From the NCBI RefSeq assembly GCF_963662805.1, contig NZ_OY759863.1, forward strand, positions 124,001 through 188,000: DNA of 64,000 bases, written 5' to 3'. The position numbers and the translations under genes are program-made. This DNA comes from an uncultured Cohaesibacter sp. (GTDB lineage: Bacteria; Pseudomonadota; Alphaproteobacteria; Rhizobiales; Cohaesibacteraceae). Under the pieces are notes generated by a model. It worked only from the letters and a program-made list of their open reading frames with translations. It did no database searches and had not been told where the DNA came from. Positions 17,620 through 28,199 of this stretch are shown here, in pieces; positions within the stretch are counted from its first letter, which is position 1; each line of letters opens with the position of its first letter.

Positions 17620-18906
17620 TCATGATGCGATGGGTTTCAGGCCGCACCATTCCGCAATGAACAGCGCGATGATGCGTGTAACATCCTTCATGCTCTCGAT
17701 ATCTGTCTGCTCGGCAGGAGAATGACTGCCCGATCCCTTGCCGCCATAGCATAGCGTCGGGATGTCATAGTAGAGGTCATACTGCCGGGTGTCGGATGTT
17801 GCCGTCATGGAGATATGCTCAAGCTCGCTGCCCATTACCTGCTTGTGCACCTTGGCAAGGGTTGCTTCGGCGTCGGTGCCTGGTTCGAAAACATGACCAT
17901 CAGCCTGAAAGCCAATCCACGTCACGACAGGATCATGTGGCGTCTCCAACCGTTTGGCCGTCGCGGCAACGCGCTCAATGACGCGGTCCCGGACCATCGG
18001 CAGTGGATGTCCCGGCAGGACGGACAATCGGCATTCGATCTCACACCATGAGGGGACCGAACCGAGCCAGTCACCACCCCGGATCTTGCCAAGACTGAAC
18101 TTGACCGGGCTGTCGATATGGCCGAACCACTCGTGGCTCTTGGCTTCCTCGTTGATCTCGGCGGTGAGCTTTAGCAGATCCTGAACATAGTCATAGGCCG
18201 CAGTGATGGCATTGGCAGACGGATCGAAGGCGAGCACATGGCCGGGTTTACCAAGGATACGAACGCGGAACCAGACCGAGCCCAACTCAGCCCGCACCAG
18301 CTTGTGTTCCATGGACTCGGGGATGAAGCAGGCGTCGGCGCGATAGCCGCGCTCAAGCGTCGCCAGCGCGCCGTTGCCGGTGCATTCCTCTTCGCTCACG
18401 GTTTCAACAAACACCGGCGCGGCGGGTTCAAGCCCAAGCTCTTTGAGGGCATCAAGGGCGAAGACCATAGAGGTGACACCGACCTTCATGTCGTTGGTGC
18501 CGCGACCCTTCAACATGCTGCCCTCAAGCTTGGGTTCAAAGGGAGGCTGATCCCAGAGTTCCGGCGCTCCGGGAGGAACGACATCGATATGCCCCTGAAG
18601 GATGAGGCTTCGCCCCTCGCCTTCTGTCGGCAACGACGCCACGACCTGAACAGCCTTGGAATAATCGACATCGACAATCATGGACGCCCCGGGCTTGCCC
18701 ACGATGTCGACCTCGTCGATGGCGAATTTGTCCACCGACCAGCCACGACCGGCAAACTCGTTCGCAAGCCAATCCTGACAGGGTCCCTCGTTGCCGCGGG
18801 TGCTGTCAAAGGAGGCCAGTTTGGAGAGCCAGGCCACTTGGGTAGCGCTCCCCGCCTCGATTGTTTCATCGAGGCGGGCTGCAAGATCTTTCAAATCAAT
18901 CGTCAT
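17620..18906 (-). CDS. M20-family metallopeptidase/deacylase (ArgE/DapE-like)
   Basis: A two-zinc amidohydrolase of 428 residues. Visible metal-site motifs are GHIDVVPPG (first His and its Asp partner), GRGTNDMKVG (bridging Asp), SEEECTG (general-base Glu and ligand Glu) and GSHSPAEQTD near the C-terminus (last His). The dimerisation domain lies between about residues 215 and 330. It follows the semialdehyde dehydrogenase gene by 9 bases, so it belongs to the catabolic island. It could cleave dipeptides or N-carbamoyl/N-acyl amino acids; the specificity cannot be read from the sequence. Carbamoylase action on hydantoinase products is an attractive but unproven option. Confidence 0.88.
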   Translation of the reverse strand: MTIDLKDLAARLDETIEAGSATQVAWLSKLASFDSTRGNEGPCQDWLANEFAGRGWSVDKFAIDEVDIVGKPGASMIVDVDYSKAVQVVASLPTEGEGRSLILQGHIDVVPPGAPELWDQPPFEPKLEGSMLKGRGTNDMKVGVTSMVFALDALKELGLEPAAPVFVETVSEEECTGNGALATLERGYRADACFIPESMEHKLVRAELGSVWFRVRILGKPGHVLAFDPSANAITAAYDYVQDLLKLTAEINEEAKSHEWFGHIDSPVKFSLGKIRGGDWLGSVPSWCEIECRLSVLPGHPLPMVRDRVIERVAATAKRLETPHDPVVTWIGFQADGHVFEPGTDAEATLAKVHKQVMGSELEHISMTATSDTRQYDLYYDIPTLCYGGKGSGSHSPAEQTDIESMKDVTRIIALFIAEWCGLKPIAS

Positions 18907-18915
18907 ATCTGTGCC

Positions 18916-20430
18916 TTAGGTCAGATCAGACGGCAGGATGGCCGCCGGGATATTCTGGTAACAGACGGGACGCAGGAAGCGTCGGATGGCAAGGGTGCCA
19001 ACCGATGTTGCGCCAAAGTTGGTCGACGCCGGATAAGGTCCGCCATGCACCATGGTGTCGCAAACCTCGACGCCCGTCGGGAAGCCATTGGCAAGTACGC
19101 GGCCAGCCTTGCGCTCAAGCACCGGGAGCAACTTGCCAGCATCGGCCATGTCGCCCTCGTCCATGTGAAGGGTCGCGGTCAGCTGGCCTTCGAAGGATTT
19201 GGCGAGTTCGACCATCTGGTCGATATCCTTGGCGACAACCACCAGACCAAGAGGACCGAAGACCTCCTCGCTCAGGGTTTCGTTGCCGAGCCAATCCTCA
19301 GCAGAAACCTTGAACAAGAACGGCTTTGCCTCGCGGCGGTCGCACATGGAGGTCAGCAGTTCCTGAACACCGGGTTGTCCCTTGATCTTTTCGGCCCCGG
19401 ACTTGTAGGCGCTGGCGATGCCGTCGGTCAGCATGACCTGACTTCCAGTCTCGGACAGAGCTGCAAGCGCTGCCTCGACGAAAGCGTCATAGGTCGGGCC
19501 TTCGAGCACGACTGCAATGCCGGGATTGGTGCAGAACTGGCCCGCGCCCATGGCGAGTGAGCCTGCCCAGCCTTTGCCGAGGGCCTCGCCCCGTGCAGCG
19601 ATGGCCTCAGGCAGCATGAACATCGGATTGACAGAACCTAGTTCACCAAAGAAGGGGATCGGCTCCGGGCGACTGGCGCAAAGATCATAAAGGGCGCGAC
19701 CACCGGCAAGCGAACCGGTAAAGCCTGCGGCCTTGATCAGCGGATGCTGAACCAGCGAGGTTCCCACGACGCGCGAACCACCATGCACCATGGAGAAGAC
19801 GCCCTTGGGCATATTGCAACGCTCGATAGCAGCCTTGAAGGCCTCGGCAACGAGCTCTGCCGTGCCCGGATGGGCATCATGGCCCTTGACGACAACGGGA
19901 CATCCTGCGGCCAACGCGGATGCGGTATCCCCACCGGCGACCGAGAAGGCAAGCGGGAAGTTGGAAGCACCAAAGACGGCAACCGGGCCAATCGGGCGCT
20001 GCATCATGAAGAGTTCCGGACGGGGCAATGGTGCACGATCCGGCAGGGCTTCGTCATGACGGCGGTCGAGATAGTCGCCTTTGCGGATGTGGGAGGCAAA
20101 GAGCTTTAGCTGGCCACAGGTCCGGCCGCGTTCGCCTTCAAGACGCACCTGCGGCAAGGCGGTCTCCGCCATGGCAATCTCGGTGATCTCGGGGCCGCGC
20201 TTTTCGATTTCCTCGGCGATGGTTTCAAGGAAGACTGCGCGCTCCTCGCGGCTGGAATAGCCATAGGTCCAGAAGGCTTCTTCTGCTGCCTTGACCGCAG
20301 TGTCGACGAGTTCGGGAGAGCCGTGGAAAAATTCGAAAGCCTCACCGGTCGCGGGGCTGGAGGTAAAGGTCTTCTCTCCTTCGACCCATTCTCCTGCGAT
20401 CAGATGCTTGCCGTGTGGTTTAAATGCCAT
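18916..20430 (-). CDS. 2-oxoglutarate semialdehyde dehydrogenase (2,5-dioxovalerate)
   Basis: Oxidises 2,5-dioxopentanoate to 2-oxoglutarate with NAD(P). The 504-residue aldehyde dehydrogenase has the catalytic Cys in GQFCTNPG, the Glu in FGELGSVNP and the nucleotide-binding ASNFPLAFSVAGGDTASAL. The variations FPLAFS, PVVVKGHDAHPGT and GPYPAS are typical of the ketoglutarate-semialdehyde group rather than of succinate-semialdehyde enzymes. AGGAGG lies 7 bases before ATG. In the island it would be the last step of hydroxyproline breakdown after the DapA-type deaminase; the same reaction also ends glucarate and oxidative uronate routes, so it could serve both. Confidence 0.92.
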   Translation of the reverse strand: MAFKPHGKHLIAGEWVEGEKTFTSSPATGEAFEFFHGSPELVDTAVKAAEEAFWTYGYSSREERAVFLETIAEEIEKRGPEITEIAMAETALPQVRLEGERGRTCGQLKLFASHIRKGDYLDRRHDEALPDRAPLPRPELFMMQRPIGPVAVFGASNFPLAFSVAGGDTASALAAGCPVVVKGHDAHPGTAELVAEAFKAAIERCNMPKGVFSMVHGGSRVVGTSLVQHPLIKAAGFTGSLAGGRALYDLCASRPEPIPFFGELGSVNPMFMLPEAIAARGEALGKGWAGSLAMGAGQFCTNPGIAVVLEGPTYDAFVEAALAALSETGSQVMLTDGIASAYKSGAEKIKGQPGVQELLTSMCDRREAKPFLFKVSAEDWLGNETLSEEVFGPLGLVVVAKDIDQMVELAKSFEGQLTATLHMDEGDMADAGKLLPVLERKAGRVLANGFPTGVEVCDTMVHGGPYPASTNFGATSVGTLAIRRFLRPVCYQNIPAAILPSDLT

Positions 20431-20479
20431 TATTGCCTCCTTGTGGGTGGCTCTTTTGATTTGAAAATTCGGTCATGCC

Positions 20480-20501
20480 AAAACCGCCCGTTGCCGGGCG
20501 G
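20480..20501 (-). terminator. Intrinsic terminator after hyuB-like gene
   Basis: Read on the minus strand, CCGCCCG, a GCAA loop and CGGGCGG are followed by TTTT. It lies in the 162-base gap between the hydantoinase B gene and the dehydrogenase gene, so the last two genes may have their own promoter in the remaining space or rely on read-through. Confidence 0.7.
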
Positions 20502-20592
20502 CCTGATTGTTGTGTGACTGCTCAATGAGAACAAGTCTCATCCTTGTTGCAATCCTATGACTTTTCGTCTCGCTCACTCTTCAATGCACAGA

Positions 20593-22264
20593 TCAGGAGC
20601 CAGCTGAATAGCCGTAAATTTCGCGTGCGCGCTCAGGTGTCAGATAATCATTCTTGAGGTCACTTTCGATGGCCTCGGTCGAACGATTCTTCGGCTCACC
20701 ATAGCCGCCGCCGTTGCCGGTGACGAGACGGATGATGTCGCCTTCGTTGACAACCACGTTGGTTGCGAAGGCAAAGCGCTCGGACGTGCCATCGGTGCGG
20801 CGCAACTCGACATAGTTGGTGGAGCCATCAAGGCCACCCGAAACGCCCCAGGGCGGAATGCGCGAACGGGTGTAGCCAACCGAGAAGAAGTTGTTGTTGG
20901 CCCGGACGCGGTAATGCACATCGATGCCCTTGCCGCCGCGCCACTCGCCTTCCCCACCCGGCTCGGCATTGAGCGCGATTTGGTCCACACCGAGGCCGTA
21001 ACGGGCCTCAGCGATTTCGGCGGGGCAGTTGAAGGTTTCGCCATGGAAGCCGGAGAACTGGCCGGACGGACCGTCCGATCCCTGCCAAGCGCCCCAACCA
21101 CCGACCTGTGGCTCGACGATGGTGTAGTGCCGCCCGGTATCGGGATGTGGGCCACCCACGTTGGTGCCGCAGATCGAGGCAAAGTTGCCTGCCGGAAACA
21201 ACACCGGGGAAATGGTTGGCAAGGGCCCTCAGCAGCATGTCAAACAGGCGGATTTCCACCTCGGAATAGTAGCCCAGCGCTCCGGGCATCTCGACATGGA
21301 AGATGGTGCCCGGCTTGGTGATGACATTGAGCGGCTTGAAGAAACCGCCGTTGCCCGGCGCATCCGGATCGGTGAAGGCCTTGAAGGCCAGCTGCACCGC
21401 GATTTCCGTGCCCTCGCGTGAGGAGTTGGAAGAGCCTGCCTGCGCCGGGTTGTCGGTCAGATCGACGATGAATTCCTCATCGGTGATCGTCAGCTTGACC
21501 TTGTGAATGGCGCCGGTGTCCTGTTCTTCCTCGAAGGTGTAGGTGCCTTGCGGAATGGTCTTGAGAGCGGCGCGCGCGCGGCGTTCACCAAGCACCATAT
21601 AATCGGCAACGGCCGCCTCGAAGGTGTCGGCACCGTATTTGTCCTGCCAGTTCGAGAATGCGGCGTTCACCGATGCGCAGACCGGCGATCCCGGCCCAAA
21701 GGTCACCCTTGAGATAGTCAGGCAGGCGCGTATTGACATAGAGAATGTCAAACACAGCCTTGTTCTCGCGACCTTCCTCGAAGAGCTTGACCGCTGGGAT
21801 GCGGACGCCTCCCTGAAAGATCTCGGTTGCCTCGGTGGACATGGATCCCGGCACGTTGCCGCCGACATCGTTCCAGTGGGCGATGTTGGAGACCCATGCG
21901 ATCATCCGGCCTTCATAGAAGACCGGCGTTGCCAGCACCATGTCGTTGAGGTGCGTCACGCCGCCATAATAGGGATCGTTCGATGCGAAGACGTCACCGG
22001 GGCTTGATGTCCTCAAGCGGGTATTTCTTCAGGATGCCCATGATGGCCTTGTCGAGCACGCCGATGAAGGCTGGAATGCCCGCACCGGAGGCTGCGATCT
22101 CGCCGTTCTTGTCGAGAATTGAGGTCGACAAGTCGAGCACTTCGTAGATGATCGCGCTCAATGGAGGTTTTCACCTGAGCATAGAACATTTCGTCCGCCA
22201 CGGCTTCCAGAGCATTCTGGATGATATCGAATGTGACGGGGTCGTAGGTTTTTTCAGTAGTCAT
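20593..22264 (-). pseudogene. Hydantoinase/oxoprolinase subunit B, frameshifted
   Basis: Beta subunit of an ATP-dependent hydantoinase or 5-oxoprolinase-type amidase, which opens cyclic amide rings. The pieces read in order: start MTTEKTYDPVTFDIIQNALE, then NDPYYGGVTHLNDMVLATPV, then GSSNSSREGTEIA and finally PAGNFASICGTNVGGPHPDTG and GGGYGEPKNR, all HyuB landmarks. They are in different frames. One extra base near each of 22164, 22004, 21659 and 21197 accounts for every break; removing the four gives 555 codons plus stop, a normal length. Conservation between breaks is intact, so sequencing error is as likely as real decay. It starts 3 bases after the subunit A stop. Confidence 0.85.
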
Positions 22265-22267
22265 GGA

Positions 22268-24351
22268 TCAGCCCCGAAAATCGATGTGCGTGTTGCCAAA
22301 TTCGTCGATAGTGACATGGTTGCCCGGATGGACGACGATGGTCGTGCCCGGATCCTCGATGATGGCGGGGCCATCAAAGGCCATGCCCGGTTCGAATTTG
22401 GTTGCGTCATAGATGGTGGCTTCATGCACGCCCTCCGGTCGCATAGTCGACCTCGCGAGTGCCCTTCACGGCATCCTCGATTTTCTTGCCTGTGGTGGGC
22501 AGCGGAACGATCTCGAGCTTACCGACCTCGGACGAGGCGATGAGGTGAATGCCGATGATCTCGACGTCCGCATCGAGGCGATAGGTATATTCGCGCTCAT
22601 AGGCTTCGTGGAAGTCGGCGATCATCTGGGTGATGATGTCACTTGTGACAGTACCGGCCGGGATCTGGACTTCGACGCCAAACTCCTGGTTCTGATAGCG
22701 GCAGCGAACCTGCGGCTTCATGATGACCTTGTCGCGGGCGACGCCTTCACGGCCAAACTCATCTCGGGCCAGTTCCATAACCTGAACAAGAAGCTCGTCT
22801 AGGCCTTTGTTGTCGGTCGCATCCATCAAGCGGGTGACGAAATAGTCTCGTCGCAGATCGGACATCATCATGCCCCATGCCGAAAAGACCGGTGCGCCGC
22901 GCGGGATGACGACCTTTTTCACGCCCAGTTCCTGACCGAGCGCGACACCGTGCATCGGGCCACCGCCGCCGAAGACGACTAGAGTGAAGTCTCGTGGGTC
23001 GTAGCCCCGGTTGACCGAAACCCAGTTTTCAGCGCATTGACCATGTTGGAGTTGGCGATGCGGACAATCCCGCGAGCCACTTCCTCGCGGCTGACACTGA
23101 GCTTGTCAGCGAGTTTGCCGAGACTGTCATCGACAGCACTCATGTCGGCAACGACGGAAACCGCCGCAGAAATAGTCCTTGTTGATGCGGCCAAGCGCGA
23201 GGTTGGCATCGGTGGTCGTTGCATTCTCACCACCACGGCCATAGGCCGCCGGTCCGGGGGCTGCGCCTGCCGATTGCGGGCCAACGTGGAGTTTGTCGAA
23301 ATCATCGACCCAGGCGATGGAGCCACCACCGTATGCCGATTTCAACGAGGTCAACCACCGGCACCATAATCGGATAGCCAGCAGACTTGCCATGACGCTC
23401 GATCCAGTAGTCGGTCTTGATGGTCACTTCGCCATTTTCGATCAGGGAGCATTTGGCGGTCGTGCCGCCAATGTCGAGCGCCAGCACGTTGGGCTCGCCA
23501 ATGATGCGTCCGAGTTCGGCTGCACCCCCAGAACCCGGAGGCAGGACCGCTTTCGACACCATGGTGATCGGCACCGCCTTGATGGCCTCGACAGAATCCA
23601 CGCCGCAGTTGGACTGCATGATGAACATCTGGCCCTTGTAGCCCCTTGTCCTTCAGGCCGGTTTCCAGCTTTTTCGAGATAACGCTGGGCCTTGGGCTGC
23701 ACGTAGGCGGACAGGATGGTGGTGTTGGTGCGCTCATTATTCGCGCCACTCGCGGGTGATCTGGTGCGAGGCCACAACGGTTGCTTCCGGCCAGCGCTTT
23801 TTCAGCTCGTCGGTGATGGCCTTTTCGTGCTCGGGATTGGCGTAGGCGTGAAGCAGGCAGACGGCCACCGCTTCGATGCCTTCGGCCTTGAACAGGGCGA
23901 TGGTGTCATCAAGGGACGACAGGTCGAGCGGGGTAACCACATTGCCCTTGTAATCCATCCGCTCGACGATTTCGCGTCTGAGGTAACGCTCAACAAACGG
24001 CTTGGGCTTGTTGTACATCAGGTTGAAGAAGTCGGGACGGTTGCCGCGCCCGATCTCGATGGAATCACGGAAGCCCTTGGTGGTGATGAGGCCGACCTTG
24101 GCGCCCTTTCTCTCCGTCAGGGCGTTTGATGACAACGGTCGTTCCGTGGGCAAAGAAGTCCACTTCCGTGATATCGACATTGCCCCTTTTCGAGTACGTT
24201 CAGAACGCCCTTTTCGAAATCAGGTGGCGTCGTGTCGGACTTTTCGGTCTTGACGGTCTGAACGCCCGTTTTCTGGTCCGTTTCAAAATAGACAAGGTCG
24301 GTAAAGGTGCCGCCAAACATCCGTTGAAACTCTGGTTATGGTGTCACGCAT
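22268..24351 (-). pseudogene. Hydantoinase/oxoprolinase subunit A, frameshifted
   Basis: Alpha subunit with the ATP-binding actin-like fold. Recognisable pieces are the start MRDTITRVS followed by GGTFTDLVYFETD, then HGTT-type segment, ERKGAKVGLITTKGFRD, PNVLALDIGGTTAKCSLIENG, VGPQSAGAAPGPAAYGRGG, and PMHGVALGQELGVKKVVIPR. They are spread over the three frames. Eleven single extra bases explain all shifts, near 24316, 24185, 24126, 23738, 23672, 23643, 23334, 23168, 23027, 23022 and 22436; most lie in short homopolymers. Removing them gives 690 codons plus stop, the usual HyuA length. As written the gene cannot be translated in full. A DUF-type acetone-carboxylase relative is less likely given subunit B next to it. 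Confidence 0.85.
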
Positions 24352-24452
24352 CGGTTGCTCTTTTTGGTTCTGGCCCGTCTGCTTCACTTCTATGCGGGGA
24401 CTGTTCCGCAAACGGGTCTAACTGGATTGCTTGGTTGTTCAGAGGATCGTCA

Positions 24453-25434
24453 TCAGCGTCGTCTTGCGCCGGATGCAGCGAGGGCAACCGCAATGACGAT
24501 GATCACGCCGGTGGTCAGATCCTTGAAGAAGGGGTTGACGTTCAGGATATTGAAGCCGTTGCCGATGAGCGCCATCAAGAGCACCCCGGCGACAGAGCGC
24601 CAGATTGCACCGGCCCCACCCATGATCCGAGGTGCCGCCAAGGATAACGGCGGCGATGGCTTCAAGCTCCATCCCTGCCCCGGCCTGAGGCTGGGCCATG
24701 GAAATGCGCGAAACCGCAATGACACCGGCAAGACCGGCTGCCATGCCCGTCAGGCTGAAGGTGGCGATCTTGATGAGGTTGGTTCTGATACCCGACAGGA
24801 TTGCCGCTTCCTCGTTACCGCCAACGGCAAAGACGCGGCGACCGAAGGTCGTGGCATTGAGCGAGAACCATCATGGCCAGCATGAACAGGATGAGGGACG
24901 ATCACGGGCGACATTGACAAGGCCAATACGCTCACGCCCAGAGCCAAGAGAATTCGGCGATGCGGACCGGGATCAGCGTGCCGCCAGTGATCAGGATGGC
25001 GATACCGCGATAAACAAGGCTGGTCGCAAGGGTCACGAGGAAGGAATGCACCCCGAAGCCGGTGATGATCGCGCCATTGATGAACCCGAGCACAATGCCG
25101 ATCAGCGGGCCCACAAGGATCGCCAGATAGGGATCGACGTTGATGGCGATCCAGCCTGCGGACACGGATGCAACACCGAAAATGGCACCTGTTGAGAGGT
25201 CGAACCCGCCGCCGATGATGACTAGGGTCAAGGCACAGGCGATAATGGCGAGCGGCGTGCTCTGGTTGAGGATGTTGAGAAGGTTGCGGGCGGTAAAGAA
25301 GCTGTCGGAGGCAAAGCTCAGGCCGATCAGCAAAGCAACGATGATGATCAGCACGCCATAGTCACGGGCAATCTGTCCGGGTGACAGATTGGAAAACGTG
25401 AAGCCGTGCTGCTGGATGAGGTGATATCGGTCAT
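24453..25434 (-). pseudogene. Ribose-type ABC permease, frameshifted
   Basis: RbsC-like membrane subunit of the importer formed with the next two genes. The pieces include LLNILNQSTPLAIIACALT, GGGFDLSTGAIFGVASV, FGRRVFAVGGNEEAAILSGI and GNGFNILNVNPFFKDL, in RbsC order. About seven extra single bases restore one frame: two near the start (25410-25425), then near 24935, 24907, 24896, 24868 and 24627; this gives about 324 residues, the family length. The start ATG lies 2 bases after the ATPase stop. The first ten or so codons remain uncertain because both shifts fall there. Confidence 0.82.
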
Positions 25435-25436
25435 GG

Positions 25437-26963
25437 TTATGATGCCTTGGAAACTGCTGGTTGGCCCTGTTCCTGGAAAATCCGTTTTAGTGCGTCTTCG
25501 ACGCTGAGTTCTTTTGATGGACATTCCGCGAAAATGCGGCCTTCACTCATGAGATAGGCGCGGTGGGAAAGGTTGAGCACTTCCTCCAGTTCGGAAGAAA
25601 TCAGCACGACACCGACCCCTTTCGTTGCCATCTCGACGATGAATTCATGAATACGGCGCCGCGCCCCGATGTCGACACCCCGGCTCGGCTCATCAAGAAT
25701 GAGCAGCTTGGGCGTTTCGGCAGCCCATTTGGACAGAAGCACCTTCTGCTGGTTGCCGCCCGAATAGAAAGCGACTTCACCATCGACCTTTGATGGCACG
25801 ATGCCGAAATGATCGATCATGCGACGGGCCCTTGCCCGCTCTCGACCCGGTGAGATGAAGCCGAACTTGCTGATGGCCCCGAGGGACGCCAGCGAAATGT
25901 TCGGGCGAGTCGTCTGGGTCAGGACCAGTCCCTGCTTGCGGCGATCTTCCGGCACAAAGGCGATGCCCTGTTTGATGGCCTTTGCCATCGTCAGGTCATG
26001 CTGTTGAGCACTGCGGATGATGTAGTCGCCGCTGGCGATCGGATCAGCACCAAACATGGCACGCCCGAGTTCGGTACGGCCCGAACCCACGAGGCCGACC
26101 AGACCGACGATCTCACCGGGACGCACCTTGAGGGAAATGTTGTTGAGGCCAGTATCGGTCGAGACATTGATCATCTCGATGACACTTGGCTGATGTGTTT
26201 CGGGAACAGGCGGAAGCTCCGGCCAGATGATCTCGGATGCCTGACCCAGCATGGAATCGACCAGAGACTGTTTGGTCTCTCCGGCGACATCATCGGTGCG
26301 CACCACTTCGCCGTCGCGCATGATGGTCACTCGATCGCAGTTGGCGAGAATATGGTCGAGGAAGTGACTGACATAGATGACCGTCACGCCCTGCCCTTTC
26401 AGGCGAGCGATCAGGCTGTGGAGCCGGTCTGCTTCGTCTTCGGTCAGGGAGGACGTCGGCTCGTCCATGATAATGACCTTTGCCTCACGGGCAATGGCGC
26501 GCATGATCTCGACCTTCTGACGCTCGGCAATGCGCATGTGCGCAACCTTGGTGTTGGGATCGAGACCGAAATCACAGGTTTTCTCGAGTTCGCGGAACCG
26601 TTCCAGATCACCTTTCACCAAAAGGCCTGCACGGTTGGTCTCAAGTCCGAGAAAGACGTTCTGGACGACATTGAGTTCGGGGACGAGCTGCAATTCCTGA
26701 TGGATCATGGCAACGCCACGACCAAGTGCGTCGCGGGGAGAAAAACGGGAGACGACTTCACCAAAGATCTCAACACTGCCTTCATCGGCCGAATAATAGC
26801 CGCCGACGATCTTGCCAACGCTTGATTTGCCTGCACCATTCTCACCAACGAGGGCATGAACCTTGCCGCGTTCGAAATCGATGTTGATGTTGTTGAGGAT
26901 GCGCGTGCCGCCGAAACTCTTGGCCACGGCCTTGACACGCACCGCAATGTCACTGTCGGACAT
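25437..26963 (-). CDS. Ribose-type ABC importer ATPase with two domains
   Basis: A 508-residue RbsA/MglA-like protein with duplicated ATPase domains. Domain 1 has Walker A GENGAGKSS, signature RIAERQKVEIMRAI and Walker B VIIMDEPTSSLTEDEA. Domain 2 has the degenerate GLVGSGRTELGRA site usual for this family, FYSGGNQQKVLLSKW and LLILDEPSRGVDIGAR. The gene is fully open, unlike its neighbours on both sides. With the periplasmic protein and permease it forms the importer for the island; family members carry monosaccharides, autoinducer-2 and some cyclic or purine-like compounds, so the substrate is open. Confidence 0.93.
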   Translation of the reverse strand: MSDSDIAVRVKAVAKSFGGTRILNNINIDFERGKVHALVGENGAGKSSVGKIVGGYYSADEGSVEIFGEVVSRFSPRDALGRGVAMIHQELQLVPELNVVQNVFLGLETNRAGLLVKGDLERFRELEKTCDFGLDPNTKVAHMRIAERQKVEIMRAIAREAKVIIMDEPTSSLTEDEADRLHSLIARLKGQGVTVIYVSHFLDHILANCDRVTIMRDGEVVRTDDVAGETKQSLVDSMLGQASEIIWPELPPVPETHQPSVIEMINVSTDTGLNNISLKVRPGEIVGLVGLVGSGRTELGRAMFGADPIASGDYIIRSAQQHDLTMAKAIKQGIAFVPEDRRKQGLVLTQTTRPNISLASLGAISKFGFISPGRERARARRMIDHFGIVPSKVDGEVAFYSGGNQQKVLLSKWAAETPKLLILDEPSRGVDIGARRRIHEFIVEMATKGVGVVLISSELEEVLNLSHRAYLMSEGRIFAECPSKELSVEDALKRIFQEQGQPAVSKAS

Positions 26964-27092
26964 GACGTACCTTTCTTCCGGGCGTGGTGCCGGATTGGCA
27001 GAGGCCTAAAGGCTCTGCCGGTCCTGACGGGAAATTGGGAGCCGGGCGGCTGCAGTTGCCCGGCTCACCGTTGTTCGGGCTTCAGACGGGGA

Positions 27093-28085
27093 TTAACCCT
27101 GCCATTCGGCCACGAAGTCAGGATTTGCGTCGAGCCATTCCTTGGTCACGATGGCAGGAACGTCACGCAGAGAGGTTTCGTCAATCCAGGTCGGCACTTC
27201 TTCGCCGTTGAGGGATTTGACCATCGCGTCGAGAGCAGCAGCACCCATGGATTCAGGGAACTGGGCCAGAGACGCATCAAAGGTGCCGGCGCGGATGGCG
27301 TCGACCGTGATCTGATTGAGGCCACCACCGATCAGGTAGATCTTGGAAATATCAAGACCGGCGTCGTTGATGGCAATTTCGGCACCCATCAGATGCTGGT
27401 CAGCGTTGGAGAGAACAGCATCGATGTCCGGGTTGGCCTGCAGGATATCCTGCATGGCAACGAGGGAGGTATCCGGGCTGTAGTTGCCTTCGCCGGTTGC
27501 GACGATCTGGATGTTTTTGTGCTGACCGAGGACTTCCTTGAAGGTATCATTGCGCAGGTTGTCGAACGGGTAGATCAGCTGACCGATGAGGACAACGACC
27601 TTGCAAGGGTCTTTGTCGGCGCAGAATTCTGCTACAGCTTCAGCCTGTTTGCGTGCACCGATGGACGGATCGGAAGCAACGGTGGTGGTCAGGCCGGGAA
27701 CCTGCGGTTCCATGTTGGACAGCTCAGGGCCAATCGGGAACAGGGTTGCACCAACCTTGACGCCAGCCTTGACGGAATCTTCAAGGGCGGTCGCGATGCC
27801 GACGGTGTCGTTCGGGGTAACGATGATGGCCTGGAAGCGACCGCCTGCGGTCAGATCCTCAACCTGAGAAAACTGGGTGGTTGCGCTGAATTCACCGTCG
27901 AAGATTTCGGTGGTGACATTGTCATATTTTTCAGCGGCTTTCTGGATGCCTGCATAGATGGCCTGGTTGAAGCCATTCTGGGATGAGGCTGCGAGGAATG
28001 CGATATTGATGTCTGCTGCCTGAGCTACGCTGAACGGAAGCGTGGCGAAGCACAGGGTTGCTGCCAGTTTGTTGAGTAGTTTCAT
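27093..28085 (-). CDS. Ribose-type periplasmic binding protein
   Basis: A 330-residue type-I periplasmic binding protein. The first 23 residues are a Sec signal peptide (MKLLNKLAATLCFATLPFSV, cleaved after AQA). The mature start ADINIAFLAASSQNGFNQAI and VIVTPNDTVGIATALEDSVKAGVKV follow the RbsB pattern. AGGAGA precedes the ATG. An odd detail is CADKDPCK, a Cys pair that may form a disulfide in the hinge region. It is expressed ahead of the ATPase and permease genes. Its ligand would define the island's substrate; hydroxyproline derivatives are a guess from the enzymes around it. Confidence 0.92.
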   Translation of the reverse strand: MKLLNKLAATLCFATLPFSVAQAADINIAFLAASSQNGFNQAIYAGIQKAAEKYDNVTTEIFDGEFSATTQFSQVEDLTAGGRFQAIIVTPNDTVGIATALEDSVKAGVKVGATLFPIGPELSNMEPQVPGLTTTVASDPSIGARKQAEAVAEFCADKDPCKVVVLIGQLIYPFDNLRNDTFKEVLGQHKNIQIVATGEGNYSPDTSLVAMQDILQANPDIDAVLSNADQHLMGAEIAINDAGLDISKIYLIGGGLNQITVDAIRAGTFDASLAQFPESMGAAALDAMVKSLNGEEVPTWIDETSLRDVPAIVTKEWLDANPDFVAEWQG

Positions 28086-28199
28086 CTTTTGGTTCTCCTA
28101 AGAGGTGAAAGCGATTTGAAGATCTTCCTGATCTTTCATTGTTGTTGTTCTGTTACTCAGCTTCATTGACTGTCTGAGATTCTTCTCGCGAAAGGGGCG

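Noticed and set aside
18238..19560. Plus-strand frame of about 440 codons
   Set aside because: Antisense to the M20 peptidase and aldehyde dehydrogenase genes, both full length with catalytic motifs.
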